Under the pieces are notes generated by a model. It did no database searches, had not been told where the DNA came from, and saw only the letters and a list, made by a program, of their open reading frames with translations. The position numbers and the translations under genes were made by a program. A DNA stretch of 64,000 nt, from positions 186,001 to 250,000 of the forward strand of contig CAXBTE010000023.1 of the NCBI GenBank assembly GCA_963978545.1, in the 5' to 3' direction. The DNA comes from Linyphia triangularis (lineage: Eukaryota > Arthropoda > Arachnida > Araneae > Linyphiidae). Each line of letters starts with the position of its first letter. The stretch's first letter is position 1. Below are positions 1-12,512 of this stretch, piece by piece.

Positions 1-3000
1 TTTGATCAGTGTCGTGTTTATACTTCTATGTAGAGGCTACTGGTAACATTTCAACCCAACCTTCTCCCCTTCAATAACATCCCCTCCTCACCTCACCATA
101 AAGAGACAAGTTCCGCTTCTTTATCTCACAGTTTTATCCAATAGTACAAAAGTATTAACACTTCTAGAATTTAGTTTAACAGTGACTTGGAATAAATTAA
201 AAAGCATATTAACAAACAACACTGCTCATTTACCATATAAGGACATAAAACAAATAATAGTCTGTAACAGATCTGTAGTACTTTAGGCCTAAGCATTAAC
301 CATGTGTAGAATTTTTCTTATATGTTGATAAGTCATTAAAAACATGTCTATTGGCAAATATTTTTAATTTTTGTATTTGTTTAAAATTATATTGTCAAAA
401 ATGCAGGTAATCAATATTTTAATCCAACTTAAACTACACTTATTTATTTCATTTATCCAAAACTTTATAACCCCCACCCCTAATTCTGTCACTAGGTTGA
501 AACATGGTACATCTTATGGTAATAATTTTTTAAAAAATGAACTGTCTGCTTGTATTAAGTTCTCCATAAAATCAAGGTTGCAACAAAACATTGACCAATT
601 TTGCAACAGCTTTGAACAACTTAGGGGAGATTAGGGAAGGCTGGGACATTTGTTACCAAAATATTTCTCACAAATAAATTTTTACTGTTACAACATTGAA
701 ACATTTAGAATAACATCTAGAAACATTTTAACACGCTTGAAAAATATAAATATGATGCTAATAACTAATATAGTATTTTTATAAACCAATTTAAATTGCA
801 AGAAAAATTTCTCATCCCTCCCTCATGTGAGGGAGGGATGGGACACTTTTTTTTTTAAGAAAAAATTCACTCATAATTCCCACAAATATTATGACAAAAT
901 TGAAAAAGACAGTTTTTTACTCTTCTACCAAGGGTTTAAATATGTATAATAACATTTATTTTATCTCGCATATTTAGAAAAATCTAAATGAAATGAGAAA
1001 TATACCAGTGCACGAAAAGTTAAGCCGGCCATCTTTCGTGGATGTAGTACTAAGAAGTGGAGCATGTGGGGGTAGTAGACAAAGTTAAGAATACACTTTA
1101 GAATCCGGCATTGTTATACATATAGTCTCCCCAACCGAATTTTCATTCATATATTTTTAAAATACTAAATGCAAGCACATTTTAAAAATTCAGTAGACAT
1201 CTCTTGAATATTAAAAAATTTTTTAATAATTTATAGATGATTGATATAAAAATATTTTAAACCCAGGGATGAGAGTGATCAGAGAGCAAAAAGGAGGAAA
1301 TCCAAAAAAAATTCAAAAGAGCTCGCGGAAAGAATACACAAAAATTCAACACAAAAATATGCAGGAAGGATGATTCAATAATTTTAAAGATATAATGAAA
1401 TTTCTCATACTATAAAAGAATTACACTTCAAATATTAGGAGCTGGTAAAGTAACCTGTGAGGAAAGGGGAGCTAAGAGGGAAAATCTTTTGTTTAGACAT
1501 GAGGAAAAGTATACCTTTTGCAGGAAAAACTGGTTCAGATCAGAAAAATGAGGATCCTTGAAAAAGGGACAAAGAGAAGGAAAATGTTACATAAAAAACA
1601 AAAAAAGGAGGAAATCCTCCAAAAGGAGGAAAACTGTCTTCCCTGTAAACCACTTGCAATACATTCTATATGAAAGTTTAGAGAATTTAAAAATGATTTT
1701 AGTACTAAATCAACATTTTAAATTAAAACATTTCTGTAAAATTTTAATTGATATACAATATTATTATAAACTCCAAAGTAGTTCTTGTGAGGGACTGTAT
1801 ATGTATAGTTTTAAGAGCAAATTAATAATATCAATATTATAATTAGGCATAATATTATGCAGTCTGTTTTATTAGATCCGAGACTATATTTTGGATACCT
1901 AGCGAAAAAATTGCCAATGGGGTCCGATATAGTAACTGCTTCATTATTTTAGCTATGTAGGGAGCAGAACCATCTATATCTCATTCTTTAATTTATGGAC
2001 TTTTGTTTCATTAAAATGAAGGCAATTCATTCATTTAGAAATATCTCATTTTACGTAACTAAGAAAATAATAAATAAAAATAAATGGTCACGACAATCAA
2101 ATAAAACTCGGATAAATTTTAGAACAATTAATAAGTTAAGTCGTTAACAATGAAGACTGTACTTACAGCACTGAAATACTATTAACCGGTCTTTGCTTTG
2201 CAATATTTCTGCACAAGTATTAAGCATGTGGCCCGCTGGCCAACGTTGTCGGCATACTAGAAAGATGGAAGAAAACATATTAGAAAAACATAAAACAACT
2301 GTTGAGAACCTATAGTAGAACAAAAAATATAATATTGGCTAAACAAATTAAAAGCACAGGGGGAAAAAGAAAAACATACGAATGTATATCTGCACGAAAG
2401 CAGCAAAATGCAACATTTTGGCACTAGATACTATATCAAAATTAAAGTATAAATTTTTTTAATAATGTCTCACTGATCACTTCATCTGATAGAAATTTGG
2501 TTATGGGAGAATCTGAGAATTTTCTGAGAGAAATTGTGTGTGAACATAAACGAGCAATTTCTTGACGCACCTGAACGTCACAACCCACAAAATTGCAGCA
2601 AAAAAATATAAAATGTATATAGTATATATAAAAAAAAAAAAAAAACAGATATAATAGACACACACCATAAGAAATTTTCAAGTTGTGTTATTTAATGAAA
2701 AATCAGTAATTTGTGAAACAGGTCTTTATTATAAAAAGTATAGTAATAAAAATACTTTAGGTATCAACAACATTAGCACGATTAATATAATTTATTGCAG
2801 TTTCAAATTGTTAAAAAATATTTTAATTCTTACTCCAGGATAATATTTTATAAATTAAAGGTACTTAAATTCTTTAAATAGCATTTTTAAAACAAGAAAA
2901 TGCTTTTAAACACATTTCTAACATTTATTAGTAAAGTTTAGAGATCTCTTTATTTCATATCTGTAACCAAGGTAATAGGTACAAAGATACCAAATAAATA

Positions 3001-3038
3001 TCATTAAATTCTTGCAGGTGCCAGTAATGAACTTTTTT
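1..3038. other. AT-rich intergenic DNA, no gene recognised
   Basis: No coding region, RNA gene or clear mobile element is visible. Short open frames here are low-complexity (K/N/I/F-rich) and unsupported. The only clear structure is a perfect 13-bp hairpin at 813-840. Purine-rich stretches near 1290-1640 and an A-run near 2630-2645 are simple composition effects. Confidence 0.5.
813..840. repeat. perfect short inverted repeat
   Basis: CATCCCTCCCTCA (813-825) is followed after two bases by its exact reverse complement (828-840). A related GGGACA tract at about 651 hints that this is a piece of a decayed repeat. No function can be assigned. Confidence 0.8.
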
Positions 3039-3564
3039 GGGTACTTACGTACTTAACCTCCGACCTTTTCGTTGTAGTGGAAATTTTACCAATTGTTGAA
3101 TTTCTTTCCTGTTACCAAAATGAATTTTTTTTTTTAAATTTATTAAGTGTTTGGCCATGATGTCATTCCTAATTAAATGTGCATTCTTGTATAGATTTTG
3201 GTTACTACAATTGGTTGACTATGTTTGGTTAACTTTTTGTTACGATTGAAGAATAGACAGTTCAATACGTATGATCCCAAAAGATATATTAAATTGTCTG
3301 CCTTTGACAACTTTAAATTATTAAATTTTTATTATAAATTAAATTATTTAATTTAAAAAAATATTGGAATTTTTTTACACAAAGTTTAATTTACTGCAAT
3401 CCATAAGTATTTTTGCATTCAATGACAATAAAGATATTTATAATATTAATTTCAATAATAAATTTATTCCGATTTCCAAAAAAGTTGGCAACAAGAAATA
3501 AATTCATCAATTGGCAAGATTTCCTTTACGACAAAAAGGTAGGTGGTTAAGTACACAAGTACCC
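3039..3564. mobile_element. MITE with ~85-bp terminal inverted repeats
   Basis: The left end begins GGGTACTTACGTACTTAACC and the right end reads back as GGGTACTTGTGTACTTAACC. The two ends stay alignable for roughly 85 bp inward. There is no internal coding capacity. The GTACTTACGTA end motif recurs at 5298 and near 59200, so this belongs to a small end-related family. No certain target duplication was found, so the superfamily is open. Confidence 0.65.
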
Positions 3565-3832
3565 TGTTTTGATAAAGAAATCAGATGCAAAGAACAAGCT
3601 AAAGATTGTTTATGAGATTAAAAATTTAAGAATAATTTTATCAAAGTTTTGGACTTGACAGAGAAATGGTTAAGATGAGCATTTCCCATCAGTAGAACGC
3701 AATAGAATGAGAATTATCAACATTAATGGAATCTTTAATATTTGAATCCAAAGGAGAATGTCATCACAAAACTATCATTTTATCACAGCTGTGAATGAGA
3801 ATAATACATAACTTACTTTGATATCTCTAGTA

Positions 3833-4492
3833 GTCCGAGAGGCGACTGCAATTTTTGGACACCATCGAACATCATTCTGAATTTTTTATAGAAATTGGAG
3901 AAAAGTGAGTAGATTAGAAATCCACTGGTCTGCCGTAGCAAAAATGGCCGAAACTGATCAATAATCGACTTGGAATGAGTTGAACTAAAATCCGATTGCC
4001 AAATACGTCATAACTTGCCAAAAATAGAGCAAACTTCTAGAGTCTAGCAACCCACTTCATTTTGATTTTCAATGAGAAAAAGCACAAACGGTTTCTGATC
4101 TTTGGCTCGGAAAACTTATATCTTTTAAAAGTAAGCCAAATTGGCGACATTAGTTATGTCATAAGAGATGGCAAAAAATATTACAACTTGGCTTCCTTTT
4201 AATAGATGCAAGTAGACCGTCACCAGATATCTGAATCGTCTGCAACCTTTTTAATTGAAAATTAAAGAGTGAGGGTTACCAAATAAAAAAAAATGCTCAT
4301 TATTTGGCAAGTTATGGCGCATTTGGCCATTATATTTAGTTCAACTTATTAAAAGTCGATTTTTGACCAGTTTCGGCCATTTTTGCCACGGCAGACCAGT
4401 GGATTCGTAATCTACTTACTTTTCTCTAATTTCTATAAAAAAATTCAGAATGATGTTTGATGGGGTCCAAAAATTGCAGTCGCCTCTCAGTC
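3833..4492. mobile_element. palindromic MITE, family M1 copy 1
   Basis: Left end GTCCGAGAGGCGACTGC and right end (reversed) GACTGAGAGGCGACTGC are flanked by TA. The arms align inward for about 300 bp, so most of the element could fold on itself. It shares this structure and sequence with copies at about 23270-23865 and 26010-26667. A TA target and long palindromic arms suggest a Tc1/mariner-type non-autonomous element; that assignment is inference. Confidence 0.75.
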
Positions 4493-5297
4493 TATAGGTA
4501 TTCATGAAAAATAAACGGCCCAACATATTGCAAAAACATCTTAAAACAATAAGCATTATAAATGATAGGCACCTTTCATTTAATTTTTGATTTGTATATT
4601 TTTTTAAATGCTTTTTAGGAAATTTATATTTTTACATAAATATAATTGTATGCAAATACTTCAAAACTGGATTTCTTATATAAATGGAAGGATTCTTTTC
4701 TAAAATTTCAATATGGATAGTAAACTAATTACAAAAACCGAAATTATTAGAAAAATAATTTTTTCTTACATTCTCTTTGTATATCGTATAATACCTCCAA
4801 GAAGTCTAACTTATTAGTCCAATTTTATTTTTTTTAATTATAAAAATTTTGAATACATAAAAGATATAGTTGTAGTATAGAACATTTCTTTGGCACGATT
4901 TTATTTGGCATTTTTCCCCCCATATAAATGCTGTTTCTGGCAATGGGTTCTTTTTTAATTAAGTTGATTATTTATATTTTATTTTAGTTAGTATTTCAAA
5001 TTTTGGCAAATTTTCTAAATGCAAAATGAAAAAAATTCTATAATTGAAATTATTACTAATATTTTAATAGAACTCAATTTCAAAATAAAATTTCATTCTT
5101 TAGTCATAAATCCCAATTTTAATATGTTCCAAAATTTAAATTCTTAAATCTGCAAACATTTTTAAATCATTAATGGTCTTTTTTAAAATGAATTTTCAAG
5201 AAAAATGTCTTCCAAGAAATCTAATTAACAGTACAAAAGGTATAATGGCCACATAATATGTTTGGCTTTGCCAATCTAATCTTCTTAAATTATTTTT
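4493..5297. other. AT-rich spacer, no feature recognised
   Basis: No open frame of note, no repeat boundary and no RNA gene seen. Confidence 0.5.
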
Positions 5298-5496
5298 GGT
5301 ACTTACGTATTAACGCCACAGCAGCTACAGATTTGGCGGTTTTTAAGTGCCGCCAATAAAGAGCAACCTTGTTGTTCACACGCGCACAAAGTTATTTAAG
5401 TATTTTATTTTATGATTTGTCGCAAAAATTTTAGGTGTAGATTGGTGGCACATAAAAAACGTCAAATCTGTAGCTGCGGTGGCGTTAATACGTACC
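5298..5496. mobile_element. short MITE (199 bp)
   Basis: Left end GGTACTTACGTATTAACGCC and right end (reversed) GGTACGTATTAACGCC. The ends continue to match through CAGCTACAGATTTG on one side and CGCAGCTACAGATTTG on the other, followed by GGCGGTTTTTAAGTGCCGCC against GACGTTTTTTATGTGCCACC. It is almost wholly palindromic and end-related to the element at 3039-3564. It has no coding capacity. Confidence 0.7.
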
Positions 5497-6667
5497 TTTT
5501 TTTAAACGGGGTTAGCATGGTTTAAATCAACTGGTTTAAACAAAGTGTGTTTTTTTCTATTAAAATGCTTTTTAAAGAACAATTTAAAATTGTTTTTTTA
5601 TTCTAAAAAAACCAAGGGCTTTTTTTTTTAAAGAATAATTTTAAATTGTATTTTTATTTGATGTTGTAAATAACTCTTAGTTTTAACCAAATGTTTTCCC
5701 ATATCAACGATATTTTTTTCAAAAGGAATTTATCGAAAATGTAATAGTTATGGAATGATGGTGAATGCAAGAAAGTTAAGCGTAAACAAATACCACCGGA
5801 TAATTTTCCAGAGTAAAAATCAAATTTTTCAGGTTTCAGGGGGGATTTCTCTTATTTTCCTGAGAATTTCCTGAGATTTCCAGGTTTTCCCAGTTCTCCT
5901 TAATGCTTATAAACCCTGTTTTCAAATTCACGCTTGCAAGTGAAAAAGCAAGGCACTAATGACATTAAATGAGAGAACACAAAAAACAAGTAAAAATATA
6001 AAAGTTAACACATTGCGTTGAAGCAGTATCAATTATAATAATATCTGTGAAATAGCATGAATAGAAATGATATTACATAGGATAAAGAAAAATGCCTTTT
6101 TAATTTTTTAACACAAAGACACAAATAGATATTTGATATAAAAGTCATATCTTTTATCTTTAGATTGGTTAAAACAGCAAAAACAATTGAGTTTTAGAAA
6201 ATATCACAATTTAAATTAAAAATACCATCAGGTCAATTACAGGGGACGCAATGAGTTTTCTAAAAGATTTATTCTAAAGATGAGTTTCTAAAGATTAGCC
6301 TTAGGGATAAATATAAAAAATAAAGGAACATTTTGGGAATAATTTCAAAAAAATGTAGGGATATTTCTTTAAAAGCTGACACAAATATTCTTTCCAAAGC
6401 TTGTTTCAATACTGCCAAAAATTGTCGATTTAAAAAAAATTAACTCAAACAACTTTTTAGCAGAACAGTTGTTTTGTTGTAGTTTTTAGTAAAATAGTAT
6501 AACCAAACAATTATACTATTTTAGCAAGCATGCAAATTTAATTAAATCCAATTATTTAATTTTTACGCAACATTCAAAGCACTTCAAAAAGAATATTGTA
6601 TCAACTTTAAACTAACATGAGTTTAGCTACAATTTAAGATAGTTTGTCAATAAATAAAATTTTAATT
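5497..6667. other. AT-rich spacer, no feature recognised
   Basis: Nothing gene-like seen. A locally repetitive CCTGAGATTTCC-type stretch lies at about 5830-5900. Confidence 0.5.
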
Positions 6668-7037
6668 GGTACTCTTCCGTTATCCGGGCGCAAATGTCGC
6701 CAACCAAAAAAGGGGTCGCCAAGTGAAGTGAATGACAAAGCAGTCAACAGAATAAAAGTCGAAAGTGTTCAATTATACACTAATATAAAAATATTATTTA
6801 ATAGTATTAGTAGGCAAAACAAGTATAACTATAAACAGATATTAATGAATTGTAAACAAAACAGTTTTACCCAAAAAGAATGCTTATTGTTTTTTCCAGA
6901 ATATGGTGATGTCCTTGAGAATTTGTTGGAATGTTCGTCCCAAACAAACTTTCCTCTTATGGTTATAAGAAGAAATTAGGCGAAATTCTACATAATTTGG
7001 CGATTTATCGCTTGCACCCGGAAAACGGAAGAGTACC
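6668..7037. mobile_element. 370-bp MITE with 8-bp target duplication
   Basis: The ends are GGTACTCTTCCGTTATCCGG (left) and, reversed, GGTACTCTTCCGTTTTCCGG (right), continuing as imperfect repeats for ~35 bp to a CGCCAA motif. The element is flanked on both sides by TTTTAATT (6660-6667 and 7038-7045). An 8-bp duplication is the hallmark of hAT and P-type transposases. The 111-codon open frame overlapping it starts outside the element and reads through the left repeat, so it is not treated as a gene. A related end motif sits at 60557-60584. Confidence 0.8.
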
Positions 7038-7045
7038 TTTTAATT

Positions 7046-9224
7046 ATTAAAATTTAAGAAAATGTTTTTCCCTCTGGAGAAATATCATGTTTTTTTGCGG
7101 GTTTTTGAGTAAAATGAGAGAATTTTCAGTGCTCTCAATTTTTCTTAGGAAAAAGTCCAAAATTGTAAATACAATTGAAAAATATTTAGGTGAGAACAAA
7201 AATTTAAGGAGTATTAGGATTTTTTAGGGCGAATGCGAAGACTCAAGTTGTCTTTTCTGCCATTCGTCAAACACAAGCCACCCCCCACTACTCCAATTAA
7301 ATCTAACTACCAAGAAAAAATTAACAACATTTATTTTATAGAATGTATTCTCCAGAAAACACAAAAACAATTTGGTTCTTTTAAGAGGAAATTAATCTAG
7401 TATCGAATGGACGGGCTATTCTATTCTTTAGGCTTAGCTATCATTAGCGAAATCTCACTTAGTCTCCTAAATAAAGTATAATTTCGACATGATGTAACCT
7501 AGCATAGTTTAGAAGGTAGGTTTTTTAGTGAATAAAAATACATAATTCATAAGAAATTTTACCTCTATAAAGAAGGAAATCTCACACACAATATAATCAA
7601 CACACAAAAGATTAAACCGAAACTTTCAATGCGCCGCGGTCGCTGGCTTGCAGGGCATGATGCCAATACAAAGTAAAATGAAATAATTGATAATTTAATG
7701 TTGTTCATTAATAATTTAATGTTGTTCATTGATAAACTAATGTTTAATCCTAAGCTGTTGTCTAATTTTCTTTTAATAATTTTTATGTATAGAACATTTT
7801 AACATTTTTAATTTCAATAATTGATTTTTTGCGAGATGTAATTTTGTGAAACGTTCTAGATAATCACAATACACTTAAAAATAGTTTCTAATTTTCAAAT
7901 TTCCATTTTACAATCACAATATGCATATTATTCTTCAAGCATAGTAGCAATATAGTATTGAACCTAATAATGCATAAGCTCCAACATCAATTGACTGTTT
8001 GAATCAAGTTTTGGCTCGAAACCAGTAAGTACTTAGCATGTTGTTTTTCTTGTGAACGCCTAGCCAACCTTTTTACAGTGGAAAAGGATCAACACGATCG
8101 GGCAAAATAACATTTGCTACTAAAATAAAACCAAGTGTTTGTATAAAAAATGGCATTCTATTCTAATCTTCCATACTTTTCGTTGTTGATATAAGACATT
8201 TCACCCAGTTCTTTACCCTCAAACAAATCCTTTGCATTGTATAGAAATTAACCTTTACGCAATATTTTTATAAAATTACAAAAGACTACACAGAAAAACA
8301 TTTATTTTTATTTTCCCAAATTGTCCCGTCACCAAGATTTTCCAATAACCCTAGTGACCGTTTGATTTTGGCAATACGGCATGTTTTGACTGCATTTTGG
8401 ATTTGGCGACACAACATTTGACTTCATTTGGCGATTTTATTTCAAAAAGTCACCTAGGGGGATCGTACAGTAAATCTTAACCGACCTCTCAATAGATCTA
8501 ACACAATGATGTGGGTTTAATATGTTTTCAGGGCTGGAAAAATATTTGAGAATTGACTCCCCCCCTCCCGAAATCCCTATTCCTAAAGTGATTAAGTGGA
8601 TATCTCATGTAAAAAAATAAATGAAGCTGCGAATAAGGGACCAACTATCCTTTTGCAATACAGGGCTATTCCTAGTTGACGTGTAAATAACGCCAAACCA
8701 ATTTGGCGTCTTTTTGTATGCGATAAAGTTTCACATTTGGCAACCCTTTTATTGCCTCAAATCCTCAAACTTTGTTCAGATTTAATAATATTTTAAATAA
8801 TTGGATTTTTTTGCACTCAAAGGAACTGCATTAATGTTCTACACTTTCACCCCTGGAGTTAAATATGTTAGTACATTGCTAGTCCTGATTTTTTGAGAAG
8901 ATTTTTTTACAATAACTTTTTCTTAAAAAAAAACAAACAAGCTATGTGAAATTTGAAACTTTTAGAATGTTTTCATTTTTAGACCAGAAACTATTTTGAC
9001 ATCGAATTTAGTCCAATATGATGTTTTGAGCGAAAACATTTTGAAAAGGCCAACATTCTACAATTTCAGTTTTAGACTCTTTTATGTACTTCTAATAACG
9101 TCTGCAAATGACAATATCTCAAACCACAATATCCTCAAAATTTATTGAATAGTAATTAATTTTAAATAATTTAATACTTTTTTACAAGTAGGATTGCACC
9201 AATGTTTTACAATTTCTCCCTATA
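7046..9224. other. AT-rich DNA with diffuse repeats
   Basis: No gene recognised. Two loosely similar blocks (about 8790-8870 and 9150-9220) read as direct repeats roughly 360 bp apart, and immediately precede the Helitron-like cluster. Confidence 0.4.
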
Positions 9225-9760
9225 CTTTGATGTTGAATTGGTGTGCGAGTTGGTGGTAGCCATGGGACCTACCGTTAAAGTTTTTGTCGAAATCGCGTAT
9301 GCGCGCAAGGTAGTTGACATTGAAAAATCATGTTTTTCAGTGATTGCTGAAAAACAGCTCTAACGATTTTGTTCAAAATCACTGTGATAATGTCTCTTAG
9401 GGTGTTCTAAACATCCCTACCACCGAAATTCCTGCAAAAATGCTTTAACGGCGTAAAAAGTTGAAAAACGAATGCCTTTAACACAGAGATCTCTTTCCTT
9501 GAGCATACCTCATCAACGATCGTGTTTTTTTTTTGTTTTTTTTTTATCTCTGCTCAGTTTCACTTACAAAAAAGGATAATATAAGAATTATCGATAAGCA
9601 TATCGCCATAATTTCCATTTTTTTTTTTCACAAAAAATATCGCGAAACTGGCAATTTTTTCTATGCGACTGATGAAAATATAAAAATGATAAATTACACA
9701 AATCTACATCAGCAGTATAGTGTAACTGAAAGTTGTGCGATGTTTCACACTCCTTGTTTT
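9225..9760 (+). mobile_element. Helitron-like repeat family R, copy R1 (5'-truncated)
   Basis: This copy shares the family body (GCCATGGGACCTACC-type block, AAGAATTATCGA block, TGAAAATATAAAAA block) and the 3' end: AACTGAAAGTTGTGCGATG and then a degenerate terminal CCTTG in place of CCCCTAG. It is followed directly, head-to-tail, by copy R2. Open frames inside are parts of the repeat, not genes. Confidence 0.65.
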
Positions 9761-9761
9761 T

Positions 9762-10501
9762 ACTTTCAATTACCCATATGTATACATAGGGTAACAAAAG
9801 TATAGGATACGGTTACAAACAAATTTTCGATTTTTTTTTTTTTTTTTTTTTTTTGCATTTCTCTACGTTTTGGAACATCTTGATTTCAAAAAAGTGATCT
9901 ACAAAAAATGTCTGTCTGTGTGTACGTAGTCAGCATAACTCTGGAACAAATTGTCCTACGATGTTCAAATTGGGTATGCGAGTTAGTGAAGGCCATGGGA
10001 CTTACCATTATAGGTTTCGTCAAAATCGCACATGCGCATACGTTTGAAATCATGCAAAAACCATGTTTTCAGCAATTTCTAAAATACGACTCCAACGATT
10101 TTGATCAAAATAGCTGTGGTAATGCCTCTTAAGGTGTTCTAAACATCCCTACCTTCAAAATTCCCATAAAAATACTTTAATGGCGTAAAAAGTCGAGAAC
10201 GAATACCTTCAACAAAGAGTTATCTTTGCTTGAACATTGCTCATCAATGATCGTTTTTTCTCCTCTTCTCGGATTCATTTATAAGAAAAGATAATATAAG
10301 AATTATCGAAAAGTATATCGCCAAAATCACCATGTTGGCGAATTTTTTCTTTTAAGACCTATTTAAGAATTATTGCAAAAAACATCGCCAAATTGGCCAT
10401 TTTATCTAAACGAATGATGGAAATATAAAAACTGTTAAGGACACAAATTCAAATCAGTAATATAGTGCAACTGAAAGTTGTGCGATGTTCCACACCCCTA
10501 G
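9762..10501 (+). mobile_element. Helitron-like repeat family R, copy R2 (near full length)
   Basis: It starts with a near-palindrome, ATTACCCATATGTATACATA then GGGTAAC, flanked by ACTTTCA and AAAAGT. It ends with a CAACT-GAA-AGTTG hairpin (10468-10480), a GATGTTCCACACC block and the terminal CTAG, followed by T. A short hairpin 10-20 nt before a terminal CTAG, and no terminal inverted repeat, are Helitron-type 3' features. The 5' palindrome is unusual for canonical Helitrons and closer to Helentron-like elements; that sub-assignment is inference. No Rep/helicase is encoded. Confidence 0.65.
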
Positions 10502-10810
10502 TTTTTAATTGATCCACAGATATACTCTGTTTTTCTGTTACAGCTTATAGATAAGCCCTGTTTAAAGAGAGCTATGATGTAAAGAAGAGCACTAAGTCTA
10601 ACTAGGGGTGTGGAACATCACAGAACTTTCAAATACACTATAATGTTGGTTATTGCATTAAAATTTTTTGGTTACTTACTGTTTTCATATTTCTACTCAT
10701 TTAAATAAAAATGGTCAGTTTGGCGAGATTTTTGGCAATAATTTTTACAGGAAAAAAAAGAAAAAAAAAAAAAACACCACGCCAATTTGGAGAAATTGGC
10801 GATGATATTT

Positions 10811-11400
10811 GTTGTTGTTGTTGTTTCTTATCCTCCACCTGTCTGACGAAGTCAGACAAGATCCAACAAATTGTTGACCTTCAAAAAGTCGATGACAAGA
10901 AGTGGTGTAGCGTATAAGTCCTCTTTGGAAAGACCCAAGCAGTCCAGGATATGTTCGGCAGAGGCCTGCTGAGCTTCACATTTGGAGCAGACAGGGTAAG
11001 TTTTTCTACCCTTAGAGTACAAGAGACTCATCGTGTGTCCACTTGCCAATCTGGAAATTGCCGTTCGAGACGCTCTATCACCAATAGATACAAGTGAAGA
11101 GCCCGGTTTCTTGGCTGCATACCAGTGATGAGAGGGAGGGGTCTTCCATTTTTTGGAGAGATGACTTTTGATTTTGGACTGATACTCCGAGTATGAAAGA
11201 GCTGAAGAGGAAGGTGTTGAGTGACTGCAACCCTCCTTAGCTAAGCGGTCCGCTTGCTCATTTCCAAAGATGTCAACGTGGGATGGTATCCACTGAAAAT
11301 GAACGTCGTGGCGCTTTGAAATAAGTTTAAGTTTAAGAAGGATGGAGATACTTGTTTTGTCTCCAACTTTAGTCCAATTGTGTAGATGTTGAAGGGAGCT
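10811..11400 (-). mobile_element. 5'-truncated non-LTR retrotransposon with 12-bp target duplication
   Basis: The 590-bp insertion is bracketed by GCGATGATATTT (10799-10810 and 11401-11412). On the minus strand it carries the end of an ORF2-type protein followed by a tail with (AAC)n just inside the left duplication (10811-10824), the expected arrangement of a target-primed insertion. 5' truncation is typical of LINEs. Confidence 0.88.
10852..11400 (-). pseudogene. non-LTR retrotransposon ORF2 C-terminus: RNase H end and zinc-binding tail
   Basis: About 180 residues are readable. Near the N-terminal side lies FQWIPSHVDIFGNEQADRLA, the last conserved block of a ribonuclease H domain with its catalytic Asp in the NEQAD motif. 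Downstream, CSKCEAQQASAEHILDC is the Cys-Cys-His-Cys cluster common at the C-terminus of Jockey/I/R1-type ORF2 proteins. Reverse transcriptase and the first part of RNase H are absent because of 5' truncation. The same open frame continues upstream to 11484, but that extension lies beyond the target duplication in the host repeat and in the neighbouring hAT end, so it is not part of the element. Confidence 0.85.
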
Positions 11401-11424
11401 GCGATGATATTTGATAGTTATTAG

Positions 11425-12479
11425 TAGGGATGGAACGGATGTGAGTTTTGCCGGATACCGGATTTCGGATATCCGGGGTACCATGTCTACCGGATACGGA
11501 TATCCGAAACGGATTTCACCGGATATCCGGCCGGATATTCGGTCTAAGAAAGCTGAGCTGGGCCCAGCAGGCCTTGGTCCACACGGGCTGTCACGCCACT
11601 GAGTTAATTTTTTTATTTAAACTTTAGTTGATGAAACGATGTTTTAGTGATGCCAATACCTACACTTTCTGAACAATTTTGAAACTTCATCACCATTTTG
11701 TTTGTGTGTTACTTAAAATTGTACCAAACAATCTAAAATGTGATGAAAATATTTCAGAAATACGTTTGCAAATTGTTACTCAACTTCTTACCTTGTATCA
11801 TGTAATGTAAACATAAGATAATCTTCCTCAAGTCTGCATAAATATTCCATATTACTTTTACCCGAAAAACACACAGCAAGGTGATAACAAACAAAATTAG
11901 TACTTACATATATTTGTGGTTAAGGCTTTTGCTTTAGGATCATCTAAACTCCACAATTCTGGTACATATAATGTCGATTCCAATGTTGTCTGCGTGCATT
12001 TCTTGTTTTGATGAATTGTTTTTTCTTGTTCATCAATATTTGATGCATTTAGTGAGTCTTTTAAGCTTCGGTGAATTTCCTTATGCACACTCATTAAATA
12101 GTTCCATAAGGCTGGAAAAGGATTTTGGGCTTTTGCCGCGTACAATATATTTTTTAAACGATTCTGTGGAGCAAGTAACACATAGAGGGCTTTGCTTTCG
12201 TCATTTCCATTAATTTTAAAATACTTCCAAATAGGTGATTTTAAATAAACCATTAATAAAAATTATAAATTGGATTGTAATTGGAGGAAACTATGATTCA
12301 AGACATTCTAGAGAGCTAAATATAATTCCACATTGTGGCGCTGCGTTAAAGACCTAAAAATTACAATACTTCATTTTACGTCAGAAAAAATATACCAGCT
12401 TTCAACTTCTGCCAATGAAAAATCAGAAATTAGACCATACCATTCACATCATAAAGGGGTAGGGTATTATCGTCGATAG

Positions 12480-12512
<33 letters not shown>

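Noticed and set aside
6644..6979. 111-codon open frame
   Set aside because: It begins outside the MITE at 6668-7037 and reads through its terminal repeat; composition is not protein-like and no motif is seen.
11401..11484. N-terminal extension of the non-LTR RNase H frame
   Set aside because: It lies beyond the element's target duplication and runs into the hAT end, so it is fortuitous open sequence.
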